64,000 bases of DNA from Brassica napus (taxonomy: Eukaryota; Streptophyta; Magnoliopsida; Brassicales; Brassicaceae). The DNA lies in contig NC_063436.1 in assembly GCF_020379485.1 (NCBI RefSeq), forward strand, positions 29,386,423 to 29,450,422. Reading direction: 5' to 3'. Under the pieces are notes generated by a model, which saw only the letters and a program-made list of their open reading frames with translations, had not been told where the DNA came from and made no database searches. Position 1 is the stretch's first letter; every line of letters starts with the position of its first letter. This document shows, piece after piece, positions 32,056-42,339 of the stretch. The position numbers and the translations under genes were made by a program.

Positions 32056-33794
32056 TTACTTAGAGGAGGAGGAGGTATCTGCAATGGTCTTGCAGATTGG
32101 GCACCAACTCTTCATCCGCAACCACTCTTGCACACACTTCAAATGGTATGCGTGCTCACAGTGTAGCCTTCCAACTTCATCACCTATTGTATACTCTTCC
32201 TGAAAACCAAAAAAAAAGATCATATGTATGAAGAAATCACCCATTATCAGTTCCATATTCACTGTCATGATCACCAATTCACCATCAATGAAACGCTTGT
32301 AATCATCAAAGATTCACAAAGACTTGATTAAGACTAACAAAGCATTAAAAAAAAAAGAGAGACAGACCTGGCAGATGCTGCATTTGGCATCTTCCTTGTG
32401 ATCATTTGAAGGTTTCATCTGATAGATGCTTGTTTTCAAGCTCTTTGATATTGCTTCTTCTGTGAGAGCAGTACTTACTGTACCAATTCTCTCTTCTAAA
32501 GCTAATAGTTCCTGTATACATTCACAAGAAATAAAAAGACAAAAGGTAAAGATACTAGGTCCCGGAACGTAAGGGGGGGTTTGAAGATGCGAAGACAAAC
32601 TTCATAGGACATGTTATCAATGTCTAGCCTCATGTCACGGTGTTGATCATAGAAGCTTAGTCCACCGAGAAGTAAACCTGTCTCCATGATAAGCAGTTCC
32701 TCGTAATTAAGCTCAATATCTTGTTCAATCCTATCAAGTTCTGGCAAAATCTGCACAAAAAAAAACATCATGGTAACGGCATTGCCATAAGCTATATTTA
32801 ATAAAGTTGTAGAGTAACAAGCAATAGTTACCTCAGAGATCCCATCTAAATTGTAATTGCGAAAACTGTCTTGACTAGATAAAGAACCAAAGTCTGGGAA
32901 ACCAGAGAAGAGCTCCAAAGAGACAGGAGAATTGAGATTGTTTGATGTCTCACTCTGAGACATCTCTCTTGTTGTAATAGAGGATAAACCATTTCTACTA
33001 CCACTCCCTTGGTTAGTGAATCTAATGCGGCTGTCACCTCTATTTACTGATCTCTGACTCCCACCCGAAGCATCATTCAGAATGCAATGCCTAGCCCGTC
33101 TACCATCTGAAACAGAACCTCCTCTCGGGTTAAAGACAAGACGTCTCTCTTCAGAAGGTAGTTCTGATACTATCTTTTTGCCTCTAGCTGAGGAGCTAGA
33201 GCTGCTTTCTCCATAGACTCTTCTCTTACTGATTGTATCCACCTTCCCACTAATTCTTTTCTCCAATCCAAAACCACTTAACAACGGGCTGCATCCTCGG
33301 TTTGTTGACTGGCTAGAAGGACCAGGACGAAACTCTTGCTTGCTCAATCCAAATCTCTGCCTAAAGCCTTTCTTGGCTCTTGAGCTTGATGGCAAGTCTG
33401 AGGATTCCACTACCTTTAGTTTGTTGTGAACTCTTGGTTCTTCTTCCAAGATCTCTGTCTCTATCTCGTCCTCGCTACCTTTGCTGCTCTCTGATGAATC
33501 AATAGCTGTCTGAGGTTGCTTCTCATTTTTCACAGAAGAGGAGCTAGAGATAGAGACAGGAATCTTAGAGGAGGTTCCAATGACTTCCTTCCCATTTGGT
33601 GAAGAGCGGCTTGAAGTTGAAGACCACACTGCTTTCTCTTTCTTGTATGAAGAGCCAACGAACCGAGTGAACTTCATAGATTTTTTCTCATCACTGCAAA
33701 TACTGTTGTTAAATCTGTCTCTCAGGACAACACCAGAACCCTTCTTTGTGTCCGGTCGCCCCTCAATGGCTCTTTTGCCTGACCACCGGTCCAT
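32056..33794 (-). CDS. RING-H2 finger E3 ubiquitin ligase-like protein, four exons
   Basis: On the minus strand the exons are 33794-32832, 32750-32601, 32511-32368 and 32199-32056. All junctions are GT-AG in phase 0, giving 466 residues. The first 320 residues are serine-, arginine- and lysine-rich and probably disordered (MDRWSGKRAIEGRPDTKKGS, several SSSSS runs). A helical part (LDRIEQDIELNYEELLIMET) precedes the C-terminal RING-H2 finger, which is split by the last intron. Its ligands read CSIC...C-E-H...H..C...CPIC (residues about 416-457). This is the layout of plant BIG-RING or MBR-type ligases, which pass ubiquitin from an E2 enzyme to target proteins. Gene order suggests the equivalent of At4g31450. 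The target is unknown. The gene looks intact. Confidence 0.9.
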
Positions 33795-34509
33795 GAACTA
33801 TTTGGATGGATGCAATACCTGTAACAATTATAGTTTATCACAAAGTGTTTATACGCATGAAAGGAGCAAACTCTTGAAGCAAAAACTATTAGTATAACCT
33901 GCTAAAACCTGCAGTGCAATAGTTTTCTGACCGGACACAAAAGCATCATTTGAAGATAACGATAGTCTAACTACCACTCTTGTAATTGGGATTCAGAAAA
34001 TAGGTTTAGGGGCGCCTAATCAATAATCTTTTCCAAAGGGCCTAATCAACGCCTAGCCAAAAAAAAACATTAGAAAAATGAAACCTTTCATTAGATCATC
34101 CAAAGGATTCTTTTTTTCACATGTCAATATATAATTGTCTAGACAATAAAATCTCATGAACGTAAAGAGAAACAAATCTTAGCTAATTTCAGTTTTTTTT
34201 CTAGACTTTCTCTGCTAATATCTTCCATGTTTTGTGTGTTTTCACAAGTAAAACATAGGTAAGTATATTACCCGGTCCAGACAAGAGATTCAAGAACAAT
34301 AATAACATGATTCGTTTTCAATACATCAGAAGAAACACAGAAGTCAATATGACCAAAAAATATATAAAAATGATAGATTATCCAGAGAGAACCAAAGAGA
34401 AGATAGAAGCTAACCTTGTTCGAATGATTACCTTTCGACTTCTTGCTTCCTATCTTCTTTCTGGAAATGAGAAAATGATAAAAAACAAACAAATAGAAGA
34501 GCGTTTGTA
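33795..34509 (-). promoter_or_regulatory. Upstream region of the RING-H2 gene
   Basis: The DNA between the RING start codon and the assembly gap has no credible gene. It should hold the 5' UTR, possibly with an intron, and the promoter of the minus-strand gene. No TATA box stands out. Confidence 0.4.
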
Positions 34510-34609
34510 NNNNNNNNNNNNNNNNNNNNNNNNNNNNNNNNNNNNNNNNNNNNNNNNNNNNNNNNNNNNNNNNNNNNNNNNNNNNNNNNNNNNNNNNNNN
34601 NNNNNNNNN
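34510..34609. other. Assembly gap of 100 N
   Basis: Exactly 100 unknown bases, the usual placeholder for a gap of unknown size. It separates the RING gene promoter from the Harbinger transposon and probably hides the left end of that element. Confidence 0.98.
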
Positions 34610-34779
34610 TTCAAAAAAATCTAGGTTTGCGACAGGAGAGGCGATTCTTGTAGCGACGCCGACGATTCTTCTAGCGACGCCGATCCAGAGCACAATTGTC
34701 CATCAAATCGACGACGTAGTGAGATTTCATCGAGCTGAGGTCCGTTTTCGAGTTGGTGGCTTCGTCTGATTGTATCGAT

Positions 34780-34990
34780 TTAGGGTTTTCTTTCTTAGGG
34801 TTCAATAGAGTCTGCGATCTGAAATAGATTAGGGGGTTTATTTGTTAGGGTTTTCTTTGTTAGGGTTAAATACAGTCTGCGATCTTAAATCGATTTGGGG
34901 ATTTCTTTCTTAGGGTTTTCTTGCTTAGGGTTCAATACAGTCTCCGATCTGAAATCGTTTAGGGGGTTTCTTTGTTAGGGTAGTAAAGCG
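34780..34990. repeat. Tandem repeat with telomere-like TTAGGG motifs
   Basis: About three units of 65-75 bp share CAGTCTGCGATCTGAAAT, followed by TTAGGGGGTTT and TTGTTAGGGTTT. The TTAGGGTTT-type motifs resemble plant telo-boxes, which are common near promoters and first introns. The array lies in the untranslated region before the GRF gene. Confidence 0.7.
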
Positions 34991-35097
34991 TGATTCTGGT
35001 TTGATATAGGGGTCATTTGTATGTCAATTGAAATAGAGATTTGTGTTTATCTTAGTTAACTGTTTCTCTTACTTAATTGTTTCTCTTCCTCTTGCAG

Positions 35098-35678
35098 ATG
35101 GATCCCGCAGAAGAAAGACGACATTCAAAGAAGCAAAAGGATCACTGCGACATGTTAGGGTTTGTCGCGGATTCACAGTACGGGGTTCCAAGAAAGTGTG
35201 CTTGCGGCGGGAGAATCATTGACGAGGTACGGGGGAAGGAAGACTACGACAGTCTTCCTGGAAAGCGTTTCTTCACATGCGTAAACTATGAGGTCAGTGT
35301 CAATCTGCATTCATTTTCTTATAATTTATGTAACTTGTAGTCTCTCTAATATTTGTTTTGTGTTGTGAACAAGGATGATGGGTTGCATTACCGTCATCCT
35401 TGGGTGGTTGCTGTCCAGGAGGAGATCAAAACGCTGAGCACGCGTCTGGATGAGGCAGAGGAGGTTATGAAGGGGGTGTGGAAACTCAATAAACGGATTG
35501 AGGACCTAGAGGTAAGTGTATCTCCTTGCTGTAGTTATTTGTTACATTGTACTTGTTGAGTAAGTAAGTTAAAACTCATTGTTGTTTCTATGTCCAGGAA
35601 CAGGTTTCAACCCTGTCTGAGCAGGTTGATTATCTCACTGTCGAGGTGGGAACCCTGGAGAAGGTCTGTTTCGACTGA
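35098..35678 (+). CDS. GRF-type zinc-finger protein with coiled coil, three exons
   Basis: Exons 35098-35292, 35374-35511 and 35598-35678 join in phase 0 to give 137 residues. The ATG follows a good acceptor (CTTGCAG), so a 5' UTR intron is likely. The N-terminal GRF finger reads GVPRKCACGGRIIDEVR, then GKRFFTCVNYEDDGLHYRHP; cysteines and the aromatic GRF-like core are present. The C-terminal half is a heptad-rich coiled coil (EEIKTLSTRLDEAEEVM, then EQVSTLSEQVDYLTVEVG). Similar short plant proteins (At4g04775-like) have unknown function; GRF fingers in other proteins bind single-stranded DNA. Here it stands directly upstream of the two Harbinger genes on the same strand, so it may be a captured or accessory gene. 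Confidence 0.75.
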
Positions 35679-35701
35679 TAATCAGAGGTACGTATGAATT
35701 T

Positions 35702-35890
35702 TTGCGTGAATTAATAAGTAGAACTAGTTAAATGTTGGCGTGAATTAATAAGTAGAACTTGCTAAATGTTTGCGTGAATTACTAAATAGAACTAGTAAGA
35801 TGTTTGGCGTGAATTAATAAGTAGAACTAGTTAAATGTTGGCGTGAATTAATAAGTAGAACTAGTTAAATGTTGGCGTGAATTAACTAGT
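35702..35890. repeat. Minisatellite of about 35-bp units
   Basis: About five units of GCGTGAATTAATAAGTAGAA followed by CTAGTTAAATGTTG (34-38 bp each) follow directly after the GRF gene stop codon. The last full units are almost identical, so the expansion is recent. Confidence 0.9.
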
Positions 35891-36226
35891 TGTCTGAGTT
35901 GGTTGGTTCCACTAAACTGAACTGAACTAGTACTGTGAGTTGGTTGGTTACTCTGACGGTATTAATAAGTTAGAACGAAAAGTACAGTGTAATTTACTCT
36001 GTGTTGGTTGGTTGGTTGCTCTAATTGTGTTGAGTAGTTGATTGTATTAAGTGGTTGATTTGATGTGTAATGACTGCTCTCTGTGAAGTAGTTGTTCTAT
36101 AGTGGCTTTTTTATTGAATGTTTTGCAGCTAGACTTTAATTTTTCTCTCTTGTGGTTGCTTAAACTAGTTTAAATTGAGTACACAAACCCCATTAACTTA
36201 TTACATCAACCTAAACCATAACAAAA

Positions 36227-37012
36227 ATGGATACCTTTACCATAAACTCTCCCGGGTTTACTTCGCTCCTAGCTTCGCAGAGCAGTCCAGCAATGGACTG
36301 CGACTTTGCTGAGGCAGTAGCCAACTCTCCCGGGATAGTGAAACCGGTCATAAAGAGAAAGTGGTCAACAAAAGAAGACCTAGTGCTCATCAGTGGGTGG
36401 CTGAACACGAGCAAGGATGCTATTGTCAGTAACGAGCAGAAGGGAGGATCCTTTTGGAAGAGAATTGAGCTCTACTTCAATTCAAGCGCTCAGCTCACTG
36501 GCTCAGTTCCTAGAGAATGGAGTCAGTGTAAGCAGAGGTGGGGAAGGGTGAACGAGCAGGTGTGCAAGTTCGTGGGGAGTTATGAGGCGGCATTGAAGGA
36601 GCAATCTAGTGGTCAAAATGAGAATGATGTCATGAAGGCTGCCCATGACATCTTCTTTAATGATTACCATGCCAAGTTTGCCATGGAACACTGTTGGAGG
36701 GAACTGAGATATGATCAGAAATGGAAGTCATACTCCAAGACCAGAGATGCCGGGAAGGAGAAAAGGAAGGAGAATGAAGAGGTGATGCCTGAGGAGGAGG
36801 TTAGACCGGCGGGTGTAAAGGCTGCGAAAGCAAGCAAGTGCAAGCGGCACGGGAATGAAGCTGCTTTCGATCAAATAGAGAGCATCCTGGCTGCGAGAAA
36901 GAAAATATCCCAGCAGAAACTCCTTGATCGTCTCCTAGCCAAAAATGAGACTGATCTATCTCCAAATGAAATCAGTCTCAAAAACAAACTCGTTTCTGAA
37001 CTGCTAGATTGA
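36227..37012 (+). CDS. Myb/SANT-like DNA-binding protein of the Harbinger element (ORF1 type)
   Basis: A single exon encodes 261 residues. The trihelix/Myb-like domain includes KRKWSTKEDLVLISGWLNTS, GSFWKRIELYFN and PREWSQCKQRWGRVNEQVCK. A C-terminal part resembles the NAM-associated region found in plant Harbinger ORF1 proteins (HCWRELRYDQKWKSYSK, then a basic KCKRHGNEAAFDQIE segment). In PIF/Harbinger transposons the Myb-like protein binds the transposon ends and brings the transposase into the nucleus. The downstream neighbour is the transposase, 1.0 kb away. The start follows AACAAAA, a good plant context. Annotation pipelines often name such proteins glutathione S-transferase T3-like; no GST fold is present here. 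Confidence 0.82.
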   Translation: MDTFTINSPGFTSLLASQSSPAMDCDFAEAVANSPGIVKPVIKRKWSTKEDLVLISGWLNTSKDAIVSNEQKGGSFWKRIELYFNSSAQLTGSVPREWSQCKQRWGRVNEQVCKFVGSYEAALKEQSSGQNENDVMKAAHDIFFNDYHAKFAMEHCWRELRYDQKWKSYSKTRDAGKEKRKENEEVMPEEEVRPAGVKAAKASKCKRHGNEAAFDQIESILAARKKISQQKLLDRLLAKNETDLSPNEISLKNKLVSELLD

Positions 37013-38053
37013 ATTGGTTAACTACTGTTTTTTTCATTATTTACTTGCCTCAATAAGTTTAGTTAAAATCAATGGTAGAATCTCTGAATAGTTGAGCCAT
37101 GGGTCATGGGATTTTAACTTTGTAGTTTAGTTAATACTTGCCTCAATAGGGTCATAAGTTTGTAACTTGGTAGAATCTCTGTTTCTTATTATTAACTTGC
37201 GTGAACAGAAAGAGTTTTAAACTTTGTAGTTTGGTTTTTGTTTTGCAGGTCACGGGATTGTCATCATGTCTGGATCACGGGTTGCTATGTCTGATGTTGC
37301 TTGGCTGTTGTTGCTTTTTCTCTACGGATGCAGTGTACTATTTTGTTAGTTTGTACACTGCTACTATGTTCTGAACTCACGGGTTGTACTTTGTTTCTAC
37401 ACTACTTTCATGTCACGGGTTATGTAACAAACAAGCATATATTAATATGCTCTCTTCATGTATGTTTCTAAATGAGAACTCAACTTCTTCTCATTGTTTT
37501 TCTGAATCATCATATATATTTCCTCTTGTATTTCATTCGCACTTGATCTACTACAAACGAAGAACAGAAGAGCACTTGAACATTTCCTCTTGTATTTCAT
37601 TTCCAAAGAGTAATCGGGTATATTTAAATTTTCTGTTGCACTTGTATTTCTGTTGCACTTGTATTTCATTACAATATGGTAGCAAAGCTGTTAAAATGTC
37701 ACGTTTGAATTCAAAAGATATTTTTCTTTTTGTAGTCAAACATTGCCAATAAGCTATGTTAAAGAATTCTAATTTCTTTAAAAATCAACACGTACAAATA
37801 TAGTATTTAATAATCCATGTTTTTTATAATATAAGCTATGTTAAAGAATTCTAAGCTATGTAACTAGAGTTTGGTATTTTTTAAAACTTACTTAATTATG
37901 TTTATTTTAACATTTTAAAAATTGTTAAATTTTACACACAGTTTATTTAAAAATTTTAAAAATTTTAGTTTGGATTAATTAATTTTTTAATTTTATACTA
38001 GGCATATAATAAAATTGATAATTGTATTAATTTTTTTTTTAAATAAGGGAACA
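37013..38053. other. Spacer between the two Harbinger genes
   Basis: No gene is supported. The segment contains short direct repeats (variants of CACTTGTATTTC near 37570-37670, and TAAGCTATGTTAAAGAATTC at 37750 and 37833). It ends in an AT-rich stretch with T9-10 just before the transposase ATG. Confidence 0.5.
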
Positions 38054-39310
38054 ATGTCAAGCTCCTCAAATGATGAAGTATATGAAGTATTTGAAGAAAT
38101 GGTCGACGAACAAATTGATGATTTCATGGACTCCGTTATTGCCAACGACCCGAAGAGACGAGGGTATATCGAAAGAGATCGGGAACAAGGACACAATCAA
38201 CTATGGCACGACTATTTTAGCGAAAATCCAACCTACCCACCGGAAATGTTTAGGCGGTGTTTTCGAATGAACAAACCTTTGTTCCTTCGCATTGTCGAAC
38301 GCCTAAATAATGAAGTTCCATACTTTCAGCAACGAAGAAATGGTCACGGAAGGTGCGGCCTATCTGCACTTCAAAAATGCACTTCAGCGATACGAATGTT
38401 GGCATATGGTAAAGCCGGAGATGCGAATGACGAATATCTCCGACTTGCGGCAAGTACTGCACTTTTATGTTTGGAAAATTTCACGGATGCGATAATACTA
38501 TTGTTTGGAGGTGAGTATCTAAGAAGACCTACACCAGAAGATCTTCAAAGACTACTTGACGCTGGAGAGGCACGCGGGTTTCCGGATATGATAGGCAGCA
38601 TCGATTGTATGCATTGGGAGTGGAAAAACTGCCCAACGGCTTGGAAAGGTCAGTACACACGTGGTTCAGGAAAGCCGACAATCGTCTTAGAAGCTGTGGC
38701 ATCACAAGATCTTTGGATATGGCACTCATTTTTCGGATTACCAGGTACCCTCAACGATATCAATGTTCTTGATCGGTCACCAGTTTTTGATGACATTTTA
38801 CAAGGTCGAGCCCCTAAAGTTAAGTTCAAGGTCAACAACCACACTTATCGTATGGCCTACTATCTTACCGACGGAATTTATCCTAATTGGGCAACATTTA
38901 TCCAATCCATCAAACTCCCTCAAGGTCCAAAAGCAGAGTTATTTGCTGAACGTCAAGAATCCACCAGAAAAGATGTCGAACGGGCTTTTGGAGTATTGCA
39001 ATCGAGGTTTGCAATTGTTAAGAACCCAGCTCTACTATGGGACAAGGAGAAGATAGGAAAGATAATGAGAACTTGTGTCATATTGCACAATATGATAGTG
39101 GAGGACGAGCGACACGGATACATTCAAATTGATACATCTGAGTTCGAGTCTGGACAGTCTAGTCGAAGTTCGAAGGTGAAAAGTAGAGAAAGTGTCAATG
39201 TCCCTATGCTTACCATTCGCAATCAAATTCGAGATCCACATTTACATGAGCGTTTGAAAGCTGATTTAGTTGAAAATGTTTGGGAAAAATATGGTAATCA
39301 TGATGAATAA
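38054..39310 (+). CDS. PIF/Harbinger DDE transposase
   Basis: From the ATG at 38054 the frame gives 418 residues. It belongs to the plant transposon protein / DDE_Tnp_4 family. The N-terminal part carries the helical region YPPEMFRRCFRMNKPLFLRI. The catalytic acids are visible in order: D in MIGSIDCMHWEWKNCP, D in GTLNDINVLDRS and E in STRKDVERAFGVLQSRFAIV, followed by the conserved ILHNMIVEDE. The enzyme cuts and pastes the element into TWA targets and needs the Myb-like partner. The frame has no stop or frameshift. An upstream in-frame extension (to 38015) starts with a non-ATG codon and was not used. Confidence 0.93.
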   Translation: MSSSSNDEVYEVFEEMVDEQIDDFMDSVIANDPKRRGYIERDREQGHNQLWHDYFSENPTYPPEMFRRCFRMNKPLFLRIVERLNNEVPYFQQRRNGHGRCGLSALQKCTSAIRMLAYGKAGDANDEYLRLAASTALLCLENFTDAIILLFGGEYLRRPTPEDLQRLLDAGEARGFPDMIGSIDCMHWEWKNCPTAWKGQYTRGSGKPTIVLEAVASQDLWIWHSFFGLPGTLNDINVLDRSPVFDDILQGRAPKVKFKVNNHTYRMAYYLTDGIYPNWATFIQSIKLPQGPKAELFAERQESTRKDVERAFGVLQSRFAIVKNPALLWDKEKIGKIMRTCVILHNMIVEDERHGYIQIDTSEFESGQSSRSSKVKSRESVNVPMLTIRNQIRDPHLHERLKADLVENVWEKYGNHDE

Positions 39311-39681
39311 TCTTTGTATGTTCATGAATTCTCAATGTATTGAATAAAACTTTTAAGAAATATTATAAAAATTTGATGAATTGAATAAAACCAAACTTTA
39401 TTCCATTATATTGAATATTCACTTTTCTAAATTTAAAAACCAAATTTATTTCCATTTGATTGAATACAATTCTCATTATATTAAATATTCACTTTTCAAA
39501 AAACAAAAAAATTAACTTTTTTTCTCAAATAAATAATATTATTTTATTCTTATAAACTCACTTTCAGGTTCATTGATGGAGAAGCAGTATTGATCCGGGT
39601 TCATCACTATTCAGGCCCCACCATTAAATTAATAAACAATACTTATGAACCCCAAGAGGGGGTTCATTGATGGACTTGCTC

Positions 39682-40117
39682 TTACGATGCATGTTTATGA
39701 AGCGGATGCCGTGTTATAGAGAACGTGACGAAAATTCAGGAAGCCTGAATTTAAAAAAAAAATCAAATTTATTCATCAATGATCAAATTACATTATGAAG
39801 CTTGTACTCATTGGATTGCAATTGTTCTTACTTTTTTTAATAATCGAAAACACTCTTAGACGAAGGAATATGAAATTAGTTGACTAATCGCGGTATTACT
39901 AAGAACATCTCAATGTAAAGTTTTACTTGAGTTTCACTCTAACCCTATTACATTTTGAAGTAAAAAATGAAATTAAAAAAAGTATTATTAATTTATTTTT
40001 TGAATAATTCAGCTTTTAATATATTATGTAGTGAAAGGTAAAATAGGGTTGAAAGAGATTTGACTCAAAACTCCATTTGAAATATAAATTGGAGTGTGCA
40101 CAAAAAAAAATTGGAGT
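39682..40117. other. Intergenic DNA
   Basis: AT-rich DNA with no gene or clear repeat. Confidence 0.5.
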
Positions 40118-40225
40118 AAGTAGGCCTAGGCATTTTAATCTGAACCCAAAAATTCGAACGGGAACCGATCCAAACTTAAAAACAAGTATATCCAAAACTA
40201 TAATTTTTTTGTGTTTCTATTTTTT

Positions 40226-40256
<31 letters not shown>

Positions 40257-41290
40257 TATTCTATAATTTAGTTAAACTATCTTTTGTTAACAACATTTGT
40301 TATTATTTTATAACATTATTAAGTAATATGAAGCTTTAAAATGTAAAATTTATAGTTTAAAAATGTTATATTTTAATTATTAATAGTTTCATGTAAGTTA
40401 TTTTATAAATATCGACTAAATTTGATGGAGTTAGGTAGGCCTGGGAATAATGTCCATAACCCGAAATCCGAACCAAACCCGAACCGAAAAACTCGATCCG
40501 TACCCGGTTCGAAATGTAAAATATATCAGAATGGGTCTTGTAAGGTGGTACAAAACATATCCTAACCCGAAATGTTATTAACCGAACCCGAAAAACAAAA
40601 AAATTCGAAAAGATATCTGAAGAAACCGATCCGAATGTCCAAATAATATACAGTATAATTATATGAAACATGAATAAATACTTCAAATATTCAATTTCAT
40701 ATTTATTTTGATATGTTATCTAAAAATAAGTATTTAAAAATTAAATAACTACCTAAAATACTTAAAACAATAAATATATATTTCTTATGTTTTACTTTTA
40801 AATTTTAGATTTTATTTCAGTTATATCTGAACCGATCCGATATAACCCGAATCCGAATGATATATGATTGCTTTATGGATTCTATGATGTGATACAAAAC
40901 TGACCCGAACCCGATGTGTTATATCCGAACCCGACCCGTACTTGTAAATTTACTAGAATGGAACTTAGGACGTGTTATAAAAGGAAACCGAAATCCAAAA
41001 AACCTGATCCGAATGCCAACGGGTACCCAAACGCCGAGGCTTAGAGTTAGGTATGTCATGTCCTTTTCACATCCTAAATATCTGAACCCGATCCGGATCC
41101 GATATGGATCCAAAAAACTACATGTGTTATATGGATATTTTAATTATAGACCTGAACCGACCCGGATCTGAGAAGAACTGACCCGAACCCGAACCGAAAA
41201 TTTCGAAGTATCTATAGGGTCTAAATTTTTAGGATGCAGATCCGGAAAAAACCGGTCCGAACCTGACCCGAAGGTGTAGGAGTAGGTTAG
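40118..41290. repeat. CCGAAC-rich dispersed repeat
   Basis: Variants of AACCCGAACCGAAAA, GATCCGAATG and CCCGAACCCGA recur many times, together with TAGGCCTAGGCATTTTA at 40122 and TAGGCCTGGGAATAATG at 40434. A (TA)n run lies at 40230-40256. Such CCGAAC/GTTCGG-rich repeats are widespread between crucifer genes. Two or more elements seem joined here; no ends or coding frame could be fixed. Confidence 0.5.
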
Positions 41291-41589
41291 AGATGCTCTA
41301 GCCAGGTAAAAGTCTAACCGGATGTCCTAAACTCCTTAACCAGTAATTCAAATCATCATTACGCTCACTTTAGATTGGGTTTATTTTGAAAACCAATAGA
41401 AACGTATGGATTGGGCTTTTCATGAATAAATATTTGGGCCTCTGAAGTTGACTCGTTCTCTCCGTTCTTCGTTCAAACAAACACAATAAAAAAGGAACAG
41501 ATTTAGACGAGTAAACAAACACACACCCACCATTTGTATCCATCCCCTCACTATGTGCAGCGAGTAAGTTTGTTTCCCTGAGATCCAAA

Positions 41590-42339
41590 TCTCTCTTGAC
41601 TCCAAAGCTTTCGCAAATCCGTGGATCTCCTCCTCTCTCTCTCTCTCTCTGGATCTCGTACCTTGAGGTTCGTTTCTCTGTTACTCATGCTTCAGATTTT
41701 TTTAGAGATCGATTCGATTTTCTGCGGCGTCTTTTGTTTTGATCTAGATCCGATCCCGTTAGGAATCCGATTATCTTGTTTACGCAGCTGTGTGAGACTG
41801 CGAACTATGTAGATCCGATTGCTGCTCTTCAAATCTGAGGAGCCTAAAGCATAGAGAGATGAATTTTTTTGATCCGAGGCTCTTTTATTGTTTGAAATCG
41901 ATTTGATCGTAGTTGTGGCAAAGTGATGTTAATTGCTAGATCTGAGGATTTTAATTTCGGTCTATGTTATGTATCTATCTTTTCCTGATTGGACATTGCT
42001 GAACATTGATGTTGATCTTAGCCATTTTTTTTTTTTAAAGAAAAACTGAATTTTAAAATACGGAGATTCTTTATTCATTGTATGGAAATTTTTTTAAGTA
42101 GAGTGGTAAAGATTATTGCTATTGTAAATAAGGTTCTTGTGGAAAATATCAACATTATGCGTATCTTGTTTGTTACTATGTGATATGTACCTCGTTCTGC
42201 CTTTAATTAATCATGAGGATGTGAAAGTCTGATGTTTGGTTCCTGTTCACTCTATTGTCTCATGTAACAGTGGTATTTTTTCCTTTCATTTGAGCTCATA
42301 AGTTTTCTTCATTTACGTTTTGACGCAGCACTGGAAAAG
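41590..42339 (+). promoter_or_regulatory. 5' UTR with intron of the coatomer beta gene
   Basis: A (CT)n tract (41634-41651) and a leader exon near 41600-41670 are followed by a splice acceptor (TTTGACGCAG, ending at 42328) just before the start codon. The donor appears to be near 41667 (TTGAG|GTTCG). CT-rich leaders and a 5' UTR intron are typical of highly expressed plant housekeeping genes. Confidence 0.55.

Larger units (their letters stand above)
34610..39681 (+). mobile_element. PIF/Harbinger DNA transposon with three genes
   Basis: Three plus-strand genes lie in a row: a GRF zinc-finger protein (35098-35678), a Myb/SANT-like protein (36227-37012) and a DDE transposase (38054-39310). 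The right end reads, in reverse complement, GAGCAAGTCCATCAATGAAC and is followed by TTA (39682-39684), which suits the 3-bp TWA target preference. The left inverted repeat is not visible and is probably in the N gap. A Myb-like protein plus DDE transposase is the standard PIF/Harbinger pair. All three frames are open, so the element may be recent or active. Whether the GRF gene belongs to the element is an inference from position. Confidence 0.75.

Noticed and set aside
34268..34693. Frame that runs through the N gap
   Set aside because: The residues in the middle are unknown bases; the frame exists only because N codons are not stops.
36227..37012. Glutathione S-transferase
   Set aside because: This is a name often given to such proteins by transfer, but the sequence has a Myb/SANT-like domain and no thioredoxin-like GST fold.
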